Positions 24,360-35,512 of a stretch of 64,000 nucleotides of DNA are shown in pieces. Each line of letters begins with the position of its first letter. Within the stretch, counting starts at the first letter, position 1. The translations under genes and the position numbers were made by a program. Where the stretch lies: assembly GCA_028023455.1 (NCBI GenBank), contig JAQFVV010012419.1, positions 684,001 to 748,000 of the forward strand, in the 5' to 3' direction. The notes under the pieces are model-generated. The model worked only from the letters and a program-made list of their open reading frames with translations, was not told the origin of the DNA and searched no databases. The stretch comes from Epiperipatus broadwayi. Its lineage: Eukaryota > Onychophora > Udeonychophora > Euonychophora > Peripatidae.

Positions 24360-24960
24360 GGTGCTAAAAAATATCAAGATATTTTCTCAGAAGTACAAGG
24401 GATTATTCATGGGTATGAACATCGAATAAAGGTGACAGATGAGCAACCATACCAGTCCCGGTCATATCCCGTACCCCATCAGTATAAGCCAGAAGTGGAA
24501 AAGCAACTGACAGAAATGATAGGATGGGGAATCATTTCTAAGTGTTCATCCCCTTTTAACAATCCACTAGTAGTCGTAAACAAAAAGGATGGTACGGTCC
24601 ATTTATGCTTGGATGCCCGTCAACTGAATAGAATAACAGTGCTAGATCGTAATATACCACCTCCGATTTATGAATTACTAATAAAATTTTGTGGGAAAAA
24701 TATCTTTACTACCCTAGACCATACTGCCAGCTACTGGCAAATTAAGCTGCACCCCGAAGATATGAGATATATGGCATTCCGGTACAATGGATATTCATAT
24801 TAATTTAACAGGATGAACTTCGGGTTAAAAAACAGTGGCTCTGGCCTGCTGAAGTGTCTAGACAGAGTGTTGTCAGATGAAATCAAGCAAGTTTTAACAA
24901 TGTATGTTGATGATGTGTCATTGCATCGGAGAATTTAGAAGAACACATCCAATATTTAGG
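24360..24960 (+). pseudogene. Gypsy-1 reverse transcriptase
   Basis: Motifs in order: YQSRSYPVPHQYKPEVEKQL and WGIISKCSSPFNNPLVVVNK (entry to the fingers), HLCLDARQLNRIT, TTLDHTASYWQIKLHP (first catalytic Asp in LDH), FGLKNSGSGLLKCLD and MYVDDVS (YVDD box). This is Ty3/gypsy type. A TAA interrupts at 24801-24803, and a one-base loss after YVDD shifts the frame. RT would copy the element RNA into DNA in the particle. The thumb is only partly readable (24950-25060). Confidence 0.85.
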
Positions 24961-25055
24961 ACTTTTTTTAAAGAGTGTAAAGAAAAGGAAATAAAAATTA
25001 ACACCAAAGAAGAGTACCTTGGTAGCGGGGGAAGTAAAATTTTTGGGCCACATCA

Positions 25056-25685
25056 TTGACAGTCATGTCATTAGACCTCAGTACGAAAAGATACAGGCTA
25101 TTCAAGAGTTCCCAAGGCCCAAGACAAAGAAGAAAATTAGATCCTTCCTCAGACTGCAACTTTTATAAGTTTTATAAAGATTTTGCCCTCGATATGGAAC
25201 CCTTACTTCAATTAATAAGGAAGGATGCACCATGGAAATGGAGCAGTGAACAGGAAGAGAACTTTGAATCAATTATGAAGAAATTTCTGGAGCAAGTAAT
25301 GTTAACTTACCCAGACTTTAGTCAGTGATTTTATCTTCAGATGAATAGTGATTATGGCCTGGGAGCTACCTTGTTCCAAGTTCATAAAGATAATCAACAG
25401 AGAGTTTTATATTTCATTAGCTGATTATTAAAAAGCCCAGAGTTTAATTATACTGTGACAGAGAAGGAGGCTCTGGCCATTATATGGACATTTCAGAAGT
25501 TCCGCCAATTTCTCCTTGGGTCACAAGTGATCGTTATTTCAGACCACAAAAGTTTAGAGTTCCTGAACCACAGTTACTTAACCAATAGCTGTTTGGTGAC
25601 GTGGAGCCTGTTGCTTCAGGAATTTGATTACATGGTTCAATATTGTAAAGGGTCAGACAATGTAGTTGCAGATGCATTGAGCTGA
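25056..25685 (+). pseudogene. Gypsy-1 RNase H
   Basis: The connection (PLLQLIRKDAPWKWSSEQEE) is followed by the RNase H core: MNSDYGLGATLF, where the usual first catalytic Asp (TDAS) is replaced by Asn, then YTVTEKEALAIIWTFQKFRQ with the catalytic Glu, ISDHKSLEFL with the second Asp, and DNVVADALS with the last. Stops lie at 25328 and 25422. It would remove the RNA strand during reverse transcription. Loss of the first Asp would inactivate it even if the frame were intact. Confidence 0.8.
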
Positions 25686-25749
25686 AACCCTATAAAGTTG
25701 GAACAACAACATTTGTTTGCAGATAATGTGTGCATTGCGGCAGCAAGAA

Positions 25750-26235
25750 GTAAGTAATTGTTTGTAATAAAAATAATAATTTGTAATGTGGGTAAAGTTA
25801 ATTGATATAAATATTTAATAAAAATAAGACAAGATTAGAAGTTGATTTATAATATATAAAAAATATAAAAAAAAGATAATAATATGCATTAAATAGTAAA
25901 ATAAATGATAAAGTTATAATTATTATATTAAATAATATTTAAAAAATAAAATAAAGTGATATAAAATAAATTAATATAAAATAATGATAAAATTATTTAG
26001 AAGATAAGATAATAAAATGGGAAATGATTATTGATAAAGATCATATTAAAATGTATAATTCTTTTTGTTTATATTGTGTATTAATTGTGTGTACATATAT
26101 GTGAATAAGTGTAATAATTGTATAATTATATATTTGAATATTGTAGCTCTGACAATGACTGCAGGACAGTCAAAACTGTTAGTGTAATAAAAATAATAAA
26201 AATAACAGTATTGATAAAGTGTCAAAGAATGTGGA
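25750..26235 (+). mobile_element. Penelope-like 3' tail inserted in gypsy-1 pol
   Basis: Between RNase H and integrase lies about 480 bp of A/T-only, non-coding DNA. It ends with a diverged copy of the PLE hairpin (TAGCTCTGACAATGACTGC, then AGGACAGTCAAAA at 26163), matching 31727-31756. The edges are approximate. This interrupts pol and shows PLE activity after gypsy-1 insertion or in its source copy. Confidence 0.6.
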
Positions 26236-26299
26236 AATGGTATGATATGTTATAATAATAAAAATCAATACGTAGGAAAAGAAGAAGTAGAAAATTATA

Positions 26300-27510
26300 T
26301 TACAGTACAGAAGATGTTGAAACCAGTCTATGCCAGCTGGAAGATCATCAGAAAGATGATGCATATTGTTGCCAAGTGTTTGAACAAATCAAAAAGCAGA
26401 AAAGGAGCCCGAATCAGTAAGTTAACACAGTGGAAGAACAATGGAAACAATATGCAGTCAGAAAAGGGGTTTTGCAATATTGCCTCGCTACTTCCACTGA
26501 TCAATAGTGAATTGTAGTGCCTTTAAAGATGCGCAATCCACTTATTATATACACCCATAAATTATATGGACATTATGGTGTGGAAAAACTTACGTGTTAC
26601 GAAATTGGTTCTATTGGCCAAAGCAATACCAAGATATAGTATCATTAATAAAAGGGTGTGAAATTTGTCAAAGAACCAAGCCACTGAATAAATCTTACTT
26701 AGGGTCCTTGAACCCAATTATTGCAAGGGAGCCTAATAAAATTCTAGCAGTGACTTACTATGGCCCCTTGCCCCCATTTCATCAGATGAAGTATTTGATG
26801 GTTGGGTATGACATATTCACCAAATGGGTAGTTACATCCCATACCTCAAGCTAATGCCCAGAACACTATAAAAGTGTTGCAAAACTGACATTTTAGCAAA
26901 GTGGGAAAACCACAAATAATCATCTCTGATCATGGCACCCCATTTATCTCTACTGAATGGAAAAAATGGATTAGCAAGGAGAATTTAAAGCATATACTGA
27001 CATCTATTCATAACCCTCAATCCAATCCATGCAAACATATAATGTGGGAGTTGGGACAGTTATTCAGGGTATACTTAAACCCAAATCACTATGGATGGGT
27101 TGACCAAATCCAATGAGTCATCAACTATATTAACTGGACACTGAATCTGTCAACAGGTTTTGCACCTGTGCAACTTCATTATGGGAAATCTATACCCATG
27201 CTTTATCGTATGAAAATTCCAATAGTGCCAGATATTATTGATAAGAAGAAGGATCAAGAAAAAGCTCTTCAACAGTTAAAAAAGAGTAGTGAGATATGGA
27301 AGAAGAAATACATGAGCTCATCCCATTCCTTTCAAGTTGGAGATCGAGTGATGGTTCGTGGATGTCCAGTAAGTCATCCCGAATGAAACATATATAAAAA
27401 GTTTCAGGATATTTATGAAGGCCCATACTAATAATGAAGCAATATGGGAATAATGCATTTACAGTAGGAGAAGCAGGAAAAGAAAAGGGAACATTCAACA
27501 CAAGGCTGTT
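26300..27510 (+). pseudogene. Gypsy-1 integrase
   Basis: An H2C2 zinc finger is readable: THKLYGHYGVEK near 26550 supplies the histidines, and GCEICQRTKP at 26655 the cysteines. The core has TYYGPLPPFHQMKYL, where the first catalytic Asp is missing (Thr), ISDHGTPF with the second Asp, and QSNPCKHIMWELGQLF, where Lys stands in place of the catalytic Glu. The C-terminal part has FQVGDRVMV and a short YEGPY-like end near 27420. Frameshifts separate the pieces. It would insert the DNA copy into the genome. Two of three catalytic acids are gone. Confidence 0.8.
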
Positions 27511-27539
27511 ACAACCTTTTATAGGGATAGCTGATGGAA

Positions 27540-28106
27540 AAAGTTTTGAGTGTGATGTAGTGATGCATGGACTTTTTCATGTTGAGGTGGGTGGATGATT
27601 GAGCAGAGCTGCTTGGATGCATTGTGTTATGATGCTGCGAAGTACATGCTCAGCACTATCCAGACCTGGATGTTGTGCACTGAGAGTAGTCCAGCAATGT
27701 ATATATATAGGCCTCATGAATAGGCCTCGGTCTCATGAATAGACCAAATGATAGCCCCTAAGACTCACAGAAGCTGAGCAGGGTTGGCTAAGTGCCAAAT
27801 TGTTTTTTTCTGGCTCCTACTCTTAGTTGGATGATCCTTCTAGGTACAAGAGAGGTAGTGCTTAAAAAATGAGGTATTTTCTTGAGACGTCATGGGGCAG
27901 TGCGTACTGGTAGTTTGTGCTTGGCCATCTACTTATTCTGGCATTGGAGGCTACAGTTCATGTATTCACTTTTCCAGCTCATCTTACCCCTTTCATCAGC
28001 ACATCTAAAACCAATGGAAATGCAGTAATGAGAAATGATGTGTTTTATTATATGGAATAAAATTGTACTTCCAGGTGGTTTCATCCCACAATTTGGTCTG
28101 GGGTAA
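27540..28106 (+). other. Gypsy-1 3' untranslated region
   Basis: Non-coding block between integrase and the 3' LTR, shared with gypsy-2 (11514-12060 on the minus strand). It has GGCCTCATGAATAGGCCTC near 27710 and the 5S-like stretch. The last bases before the LTR, CTGGGGTAA, are the polypurine-tract candidate. Confidence 0.6.
27763..27880 (+). other. 5S-rRNA-like stretch in the gypsy-1 3' region
   Basis: AAGCTGAGCAGGGTTGG (27771-27787) differs at only two positions from the internal box A region of animal 5S rRNA (AAGCTAAGCAGGGTCGG). TTAGTTGGATGATCC followed by TCTAGGTACAAGAG (27833-27860) matches, in order, the box C region TTAGTACTTGGATGGGAG and the following part. About 35 extra bases lie between the two, so it is not an intact 5S gene. 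A diverged copy is in gypsy-2. It may be a captured pol III promoter or SINE3-type fragment. Confidence 0.4.
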
Positions 28107-31053
28107 TGAAACAAGAATGCTGTTTCACATGTGTATTTATTCTAAGAGCTAGTTACCCTCCCACCTTAAAAAACAGCAGATGTATAAAAAAGTCGATCTG
28201 ATATTTTTTCTAGAAAAATATAGCAAAAAGTTTAATTTATAACTTTACAAGAAAATCATTATTTTCTATAATTGAGAAAAGAAAATAATAAAGATAAATC
28301 ATTATTGATTTTATAGTTTTGGATTACGATATAATTTAAATATATCACTCGTATTTATTTAAAGCTGGCATGTATTAAAGTGATTACATTTTTAATTTTT
28401 GGATGTTTTCGAATAAAGTGTAATAATCACTTGAGGCAAAGTTAGTAAATTGAAAAACATGGCTTAATCTTCATGCGTTCTTATCTATCCCGCTAAAAAA
28501 GTAGATTATCCAATCATTATGAAGAGAAAGGCAATCGGACTTAAATGAGAGCTGTGGGATGACTAGGATACATGAGCTGAGCTGCTTAATCAGTCCAAGA
28601 ATCAGATATACATAGTCAAGTTGCAAGTTCAGACACAGATTAGATTGGATTTTTAAAGTGTATGTTTAAAGAAGATTTTTTTTTGAAAGATTTTTTTGAA
28701 AAAGATAGTAAGAAAAGTGAAGAATTAAAAAGTTAAAATTCTTATTTAAGTGTTACTCAACTCTGACTTTCATCACCTTGGAATATAACCTTTACAACCA
28801 CTGTTAATAATGGAAAAAGAAAACATTATTAAGGAAAACATAACGATGGAGGGCTAACGTAACAGCTTTTCCTCTTCATTCTAAGCCATGATTGTCCAAG
28901 ATTTGCCTGGATAGACATCATAGAAAGGAGATAATGCCATTCAGCTGAAATGCGATGCCCCTTTTTGAAGGGACAAACTGGATAAATGAAGGTAATGATT
29001 TTATAAAAATATTCGATACTATGTGCGTTTGTAAAAGACAAAACGTCTTTCTTAAACTAAAATTATCTATGTTTTTTAAAAGACAAACAAAACATCTTTA
29101 TTATAAATAAATAAATAAAAAAGAATTATTACTAAAAATAGCTGTGTAAAAATACGTTCTGTTAATAATAAATTGTAAATGATAAATATTAAAAATATCT
29201 ATAATCAAAAGGCATTTTTAATAAGGATTGACTTCTTATCTACAGATACATTTGAATTAAAATAAAGTAAAAACGAATACTTGTAATGATTTTATATATT
29301 TTTTTAATATTTATATGTGTTTATAAAAGATAAAACAAAACATCTTTCTTAAAAAAAAAAAAGAAAATTATGAACAAATTTAGTTATGTGAAAACACATT
29401 TTATTAGTGATAAATATTAAAAATATCTATAATCAAAAGGCATTTTATTCAATATTTATACATGTTTATAAAAATAAAATACAAAACAAACAGCTGTCTT
29501 AAAATGACTTATGTGAAATACGTTTCGTTAATGATAAAGTATAAATATTAAAGATATCTATAATCAAAAGGCATTTTTAATAAGGATTGACTTCTCATCT
29601 ACAGATTACATTTGAATTAAAATAAACTAAAAAATGAATACTTATAATGAGTGATATTATTGATTTACAAATAAATATACCTAGAAGAGTCAGAAATACT
29701 GAGCTATTACATATAACTCTAACTGGCTAATAAATAAATGCAGCTACTGATCAATGTATATGAAGAGATATACATCTGTGGCAGACCAAATAATAATGGT
29801 TATGCTATATCACTAAATAAAAATTACAAATGCTTACAGGCACCTCAATGGTATATAAATAAAACAATGAAATACTATATGGATTAGAAATACTTACCTG
29901 AATACAGATTTTGTGGGAGTAATTTAAACTATATTACTGGATTTGATAAATTTAATGAAATACTATATGGACTCTAAATGCTTACCTGCATATTAATATA
30001 AAATTACAAATGCTTAATACTTACCTGAATATTGATTTTGTGGGAGTAATTTAAACCACATTACTGGATTTGATAAATGTAATGAAATACTATATGGACT
30101 CTAAATGCTTACCTGCATATTGATATAAAATTACAAATGCTTAATACTTACCTGAATATTGATTTTGTGGGAGTAATTTAAACCACATTACTGGATTTGA
30201 TAAATTTAATGAAATACTATATGGACTCTAAATGCTTACCTGCATATTGATATAAAATTACAAATGCTTAATACTTACATGAATCTCGATTGTATACAAA
30301 GAAAATAATGAAACTTATGAGCACCAATGTACATTGATACTTGACTGAATTATAGAAACCTTACAGATCTGGAATAGCTCATCTTACCTATTTACCTACC
30401 TAAAAGGGATGTACAGATATGGAATAAAGAGTGGCAAAATATTCATGCAGTATTGGTAGACGTCTACTAGATAAAAGACCCTTTGAATCCTTTACCTAAG
30501 ATACATCAAAATGAGCCTTCATTTGAAATGAAGGATGAACTTTATTAAAATGAATTGCAAATGAACTATTGATCAACAAACTGCTTCTAACCTTTTCATA
30601 AATGAAATGAAAATGAGTCATCACATGGATAGGAATGAACTTTATTAGAACTTGCAAATTAATTATTAAATAAAATTATTGTTACTAAAAATTAAATTTA
30701 GTTATCCAGTTGTCCAATTCTATTTTGTTTTTATTGCATCACTCATCATTCATTGCACTTGTTCATGAGAATCTCATGCCTCCTGAGCTACGTCTGGCAT
30801 AACTAGACCTAGGTAAGTCAGGTTGTAGTGAGATGGAACTCTAGTGGTGCCATTTGGAAAACCAAACATATAAATGTCTAGATGCTTCCAGCCTCTATGG
30901 TGCTACATCCTCTGATGAGCAGGAAATATTGTTGTAGGGGGGGGTTAACATCTGCATTGGGGAAAGCCAATCGATAGTTCCTTCCTGCAACATGCTCATC
31001 AGGAAATTGTTACAACTGAAGTAATAAAAGAGTTGTATGGTGGTCCGGTTACA
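28107..31053 (+). repeat. Gypsy-1 3' LTR (2.9 kb)
   Basis: Starts TGAAACAAGAATGC and ends TGGTCCGGTTACA. It is nearly identical by eye to the 5' LTR, without the DNA transposon and with only about three 127-bp tandem units. Confidence 0.85.
29870..30290. repeat. 127-bp tandem repeat in the gypsy-1 3' LTR
   Basis: Units begin at 29954, 30081 and 30208 (exact 127-bp spacing) after a partial first copy. This is the same unit as at 20237-21070, where there are seven copies. Confidence 0.95.
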
Positions 31054-31850
31054 ATATATATAAATAAAATTGTAAGGAATATATATATAAACATATAAAG
31101 CAGTATAATATAAATTTTATGAGAATTATATAATAATAATAAAAATTAGTGTATTAAATAAATATATATAAATTAAGAGTTGTAGGTAATATATATATAT
31201 ATTTGGTTTAAATAATATGTAATAGAGGGAGGTAGGGTATAAGATGTTTTGAAAAAAAAAAATTTTTTAAGAGATTAAAGTGAACTGGGTAAGTTCAAGG
31301 ATTACAATGTTTATAGGTTTTAGATATTTAAAAAAATTAATAAATATAAAATATTATTTTTAACAGATGAATGAGTAAGAAAATACTAGATATTATGATT
31401 TAAAATTAAAAGACTATTAATTAATAACCATAAAGTTTAAGTTTATGAAAAATAGAAATAATTAGGTAGATTTTAATAATAATTACGTAATATATTTAGA
31501 TTAAGTTTTTCTTGAATATATATATATGTATACAGTTAGGAATATATATGTATAATTTATATTCATTTAAATTTTATTTTATATTAACTGTTTTATTTGG
31601 GTTAGATTATTTATTTCCATTTTATTAGTTTTTTAAATATTTTATGTTGTTTTTAGTTTTTTATTGTTTACATTTTTTATGATATTATTATATAGTTATG
31701 TATTTTATTTTGTTGATTATATCATAGCTCTGAAGAAGACTGCAGGACAGTCAAAATGTAAAGTGTATGTGTATATGTACAAATAAAGAGTTTTGCTAAA
31801 AAGTGTTTGAAGTGGTTTGGATAAATGTAATTTTTTAAATATTACTTTTC
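31054..31850 (+). mobile_element. Penelope-like 3' region resumed after gypsy-1
   Basis: It continues the PLE flank seen before 16175 and is colinear, inverted, with 8171-8726. It ends with the hairpin CTGAAGA (31730-31736), a perfect 5-bp stem GACTG/CAGTC (31738-31752), then AAAATG and a TA-rich tail with GTGGTTTGGATAAATG. No ORF. Confidence 0.65.
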
Positions 31851-33979
31851 ATATATTATTCTTTTAGTCTGATAATTTTGCTACATTTTATATCAAACAT
31901 TTATTAGCAAGTTAAAATAAAATTTTATTTCCCTAACTTTCTGAAAGCACACATAGTTACACACAACCTAGTCATGTGATACTTTCAGCACACTTTTAAA
32001 ATAATATTAAATTAGTTTGACATTTTTTAAATAATGTTTTAAGCAAAACTGGTTATTTAAAGCATATAATATAAAATATTTACTACTAATTTAAACCTAC
32101 CCTATCTCTGTAGTATTTTTAAAACTAGAAATAAAAAATAATATATTTCATTATATCATTTTGTATTAAACTCACATAACAATGAGCCCAAACTCCTAAA
32201 TCTACCTTCATAAACTCCTACCTATTGAGTTTGAACCCATATTATTCAGAACATAAAAATTATATATAATAAAAGCATTTAAATTTAGAATTTTTTTAAA
32301 ATATTGCTATCCTCTGAACTAAATTATTATCTGTACCAATTGTAAAGTATACAATATATAAACATTTACTGGCTCAAAGTAGACTTATATATATAGAGTG
32401 GAATAAAATGAAGCTGTCTTTATAAATAAAATTAGCTAGCATTCATTATTCTTTTGTTTTGTTCCACAATTAATTAAAAGTTTAACTAAAAACTATCAAG
32501 CAAAAGTTAATATCTAATAATGCACTATTTCTTAAATATTATAAATTTCCATACACTCACCTGCTGGAAAGTTTAAAACTTAAGTAAATCACTTAAATTA
32601 AGAGGATACATTCTATATACATCAATTCTTACAGACCATGCTTGTGTGCTTGATGTTATAATCAAATATTCAATTGTAAAAATCTATTTAACCCATCACA
32701 GGAGAAAGACAGTGTCTTAATTTTAGCCTCCTACAATTAGACAAACATGACTTATAAATGTAAATCTATATAAAGTGCTGAAAAAACTTTGAAATTATTT
32801 TAAACGGAGTCAATCTCCAATAATATGCTATTTCTTAAATAAAAATTTCCATGCACTAGCCCAACATTAAGAGTTTAAAAAACTTAAGTGAATCACTTAC
32901 GTTTAGAGCATACATTCTGTTGTAATGGTCCAGTCTACTACATGTGCAGGGGAAAGAGAGCAGGTTCACATCTAATTACCATTGGACCTAGTGTCCTCAG
33001 GTAATGGAGACAATGTGATGAAGTACATAACCCATGATTACATCTACACTCAATAGACTAGTTCAAGGTTTATCTATTAAACCAATATGTAATTTGGGCC
33101 AGTTCATCCACATCATACCACTCTCTTTTGGGACCATTGCCCCAAATTTCAAACTCAGGAAGAATTCACGTTCAACTCTCTTGACAGAGATGTACCTATG
33201 CAGACTGTTAATCAATAACTGAATTATCTCACCCTATTTATTAATAAGGAATAATCTTGATTTAACATTTATCTTTCATGCTCATAAAACAATAATGTGT
33301 GTCTGTGTGCATGTGTAGAATATTGGTTTTAGGATTGAATGTAAATGCTGGATCAACAAACTAGAGAGACTTTGTCAATTAAACAAAATTTCATATTTAT
33401 TTACAAAAACAAAATATATAAAAACATAGAACAAATTGTCAATCAATGTAAAAAAAAATTCAAAAAATATTTAAAAGTGAAAAAAAATTATTTGGATATA
33501 TTTTCCTATACTTTTTAACTTCAAAGTCTATGATGAAGATCTATCATATTGTTACTTAAGCAATTTAAAATTACTTATCCCCTTTTTCCCATGATAGATA
33601 CACATAAGATAAACATTTTTATATCCAAAAGTAATAAAACTTTATTAGAAAAAAGTGAGATTGCTAACTAACTTAATTAGAAAATTTAAGTGCAACTCCA
33701 GATACAGTATGCAGTTCTCAGTGTGGAAGTTGGTTAATCTAAAATAATCACCTTGCATATATATATCATGAAAGAAATATAATAAAACAACAATACGTGA
33801 TATGATAGCAAAGTAAATAGTAAAGAATATTAATTCAAAGCATTAGCCATTCATTCATTGAAAAGATCCTAGGAATACTATTAGTAAAACATATAACAAA
33901 TAATATAAATGGTCATGTCATGGTGTCACATTGGTTATTTTAATTAATTTAAAAAAGAAAAACTCTTACTGTTTAAATA
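31851..33979. other. AT-rich stretch with one direct repeat
   Basis: No supported gene. A diverged direct repeat of about 105 bp occurs at 32517-32620 and 32820-32925 (CTATTTCTTAAAT, AATTTCCAT, TAAGT(A/G)AATCACTTA, ATACATTCT). The open frame 33034-33222 lies in a slightly less AT-rich patch but has no splice or homology support. Confidence 0.5.
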
Positions 33980-34864
33980 CACCTGGGTCTTGTTTTATGT
34001 GGATTATTTTAATGTGATTTTGAAGTTAAGCAATTCATGTTTCTTCTTAATATCTTTCATATTTCACTATATTTATTAGATATCAAAAAATTTAAATTGT
34101 TAATAACTTATTTTGACTTTAAATACTTTTTTTTCTCAAAAATATAACGTTATATTAACAGCTAACATGAATATGGTCTGAAGCTGTATTTAGAATCTTA
34201 GCTTCTATGTAAATAACATACTTATACTAATGAGTAAATAATAATAATAGATTTATACTTACGTATAAAAATATCGCAATAAATATTCAAAAATTTTAAG
34301 CTTTTAAAACATATTTTGTTAAATATAACAGAAATAAATATTTTTTTGGAATTTTAAAATAAATAATAACGAAGATTTTATTGATTTTGTAACTGAAAAT
34401 AATTTTTCTGATAATCTTTTTGTTTTGATTGTGATCTCATTTTTTAAATATAGAAACAGAAAACCATTAACACAGCACAAGACTGAAAGTGGTGCTAGTT
34501 GTACATCACATCACGAATCTGATTTCTTACCAGTTCACAAACGAACGCATATTGTCAAATAGCAGTAATAATTAAAATATGTATAAAAAATGTAAAATTA
34601 AATACTGTAGTTAATAAAAAAAGTTTGTCTTGTATTCATTTTTTTCAAATATTTGAAATTTTTTATTAGTCATATTTTATTTCCTTATTTTTTTGATGCA
34701 AATTTTAAAGTAATTTTTTTCTTGTTGCTTTGGTTTTATGCAATTTCTAAAAATTGCAAAACCTATCCCCCATTTTTCAAGATAAGTAAAGTCTACTTTT
34801 GTGTGATTTCTTTTGTGTGCATTTTCTGAGGAACCTATCTACCACATAAAACGAGACCCAGGTG
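33980..34864. mobile_element. Tc1/mariner-like DNA transposon, 885 bp
   Basis: Terminal inverted repeats of 23 bp (33980-34002 and 34842-34864; start CACCTGGGTCT, one mismatch) are flanked directly by TA on both sides, the target duplication of the Tc1/mariner superfamily. It is too short for an intact transposase, and no DDE motif is seen. A less AT-rich exon-like segment lies inside (34454-34562). Confidence 0.75.
34454..34562 (+). CDS. Exon-like ORF inside the Tc1/mariner-like element
   Basis: A T-rich acceptor (TTTTTTAAATATAG) ends at 34453. The following frame is open for 35 codons to TAG at 34560-34562. It has a balanced composition quite unlike the element around it: NRKPLTQHKTESGASC, TSHHESDFLPVHKRTHIVK. 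The start phase needs two bases from an upstream exon. It may be the end of a transposase, a transposon-carried host exon, or chance. No family recognised. Confidence 0.35.
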
Positions 34865-34866
34865 TA

Positions 34867-35442
34867 CTCAGTTTAAGCATTCAACTTCATAGCCATGAAC
34901 GAAAATGTCAAGCATCATTTAAGTACCTAAAATTTTATTAAATGGGAAAAAAACAAAAAACTTTTCAACCTTCCCTCCCAGCTATCTTCACATTTTTATA
35001 TGTTGGACTGTTCCAAACCGTTGAATTAGACCATTAGTACTTCCAAAATATAAGACTGAGATAATAAAAATAAAATAAAAAATATGACATATCTATACAA
35101 AAAAAATCTAACATTTAGAATATTTCATGAATTGATGAGATAATCAGGCACAATAATTAATTAATCAGAGTCCTTTTTACATAAGTTCTTACAATTTATG
35201 CATTGTTCTCATTATAAATGTTGATGACTCCTTATTGATTCTGAATAGCACATTCTGAACATATTTATATTGGCAGTGGATGGTTTTGTTTTATTTCTCA
35301 CATAATTTCCATCATGTGTGGATCTAGCTTATCAGGCACTTCAATGTAGACAGATAGATATTAATTTCACTTGGCTATATTGGGCAAATGCTCCACATAA
35401 TTGTTCTAGCCAAAATATATATTTTGCAATATACACAGGTTT

Positions 35443-35485
<43 letters not shown>

Positions 35486-35489
35486 ATAT
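34867..35489. other. AT-rich stretch without a recognised gene
   Basis: Nothing beyond short A/T-rich frames. A TA microsatellite begins at 35447 and runs into the edge of the large inverted repeat. Confidence 0.5.
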
Positions 35490-35512
35490 ATATATATATA
35501 TATATATATTGT
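35447..35512. repeat. (TA)n microsatellite at the palindrome edge
   Basis: TA run interrupted by TGTA near 35483. The poly-Tyr/Ile frames on both strands here come from this run. Confidence 0.95.

Larger units (their letters stand above)
16175..31053 (+). mobile_element. Gypsy-1: large LTR retrotransposon, 14.9 kb
   Basis: The LTRs start TGAAACAAGAATGC and end GGTTACA (16175-21840 and 28107-31053). The flanks are ATATAT on both sides, giving a 4-6 bp target duplication. The interior (21841-28106) carries gag, protease, reverse transcriptase, RNase H and integrase in Ty3/gypsy order, all broken by stops and frameshifts. The element lies inside the Penelope-like sequence, which resumes at 31054. 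The LTRs are unusually long and contain tandem arrays. The interior also carries a later PLE tail insertion. Confidence 0.85.
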
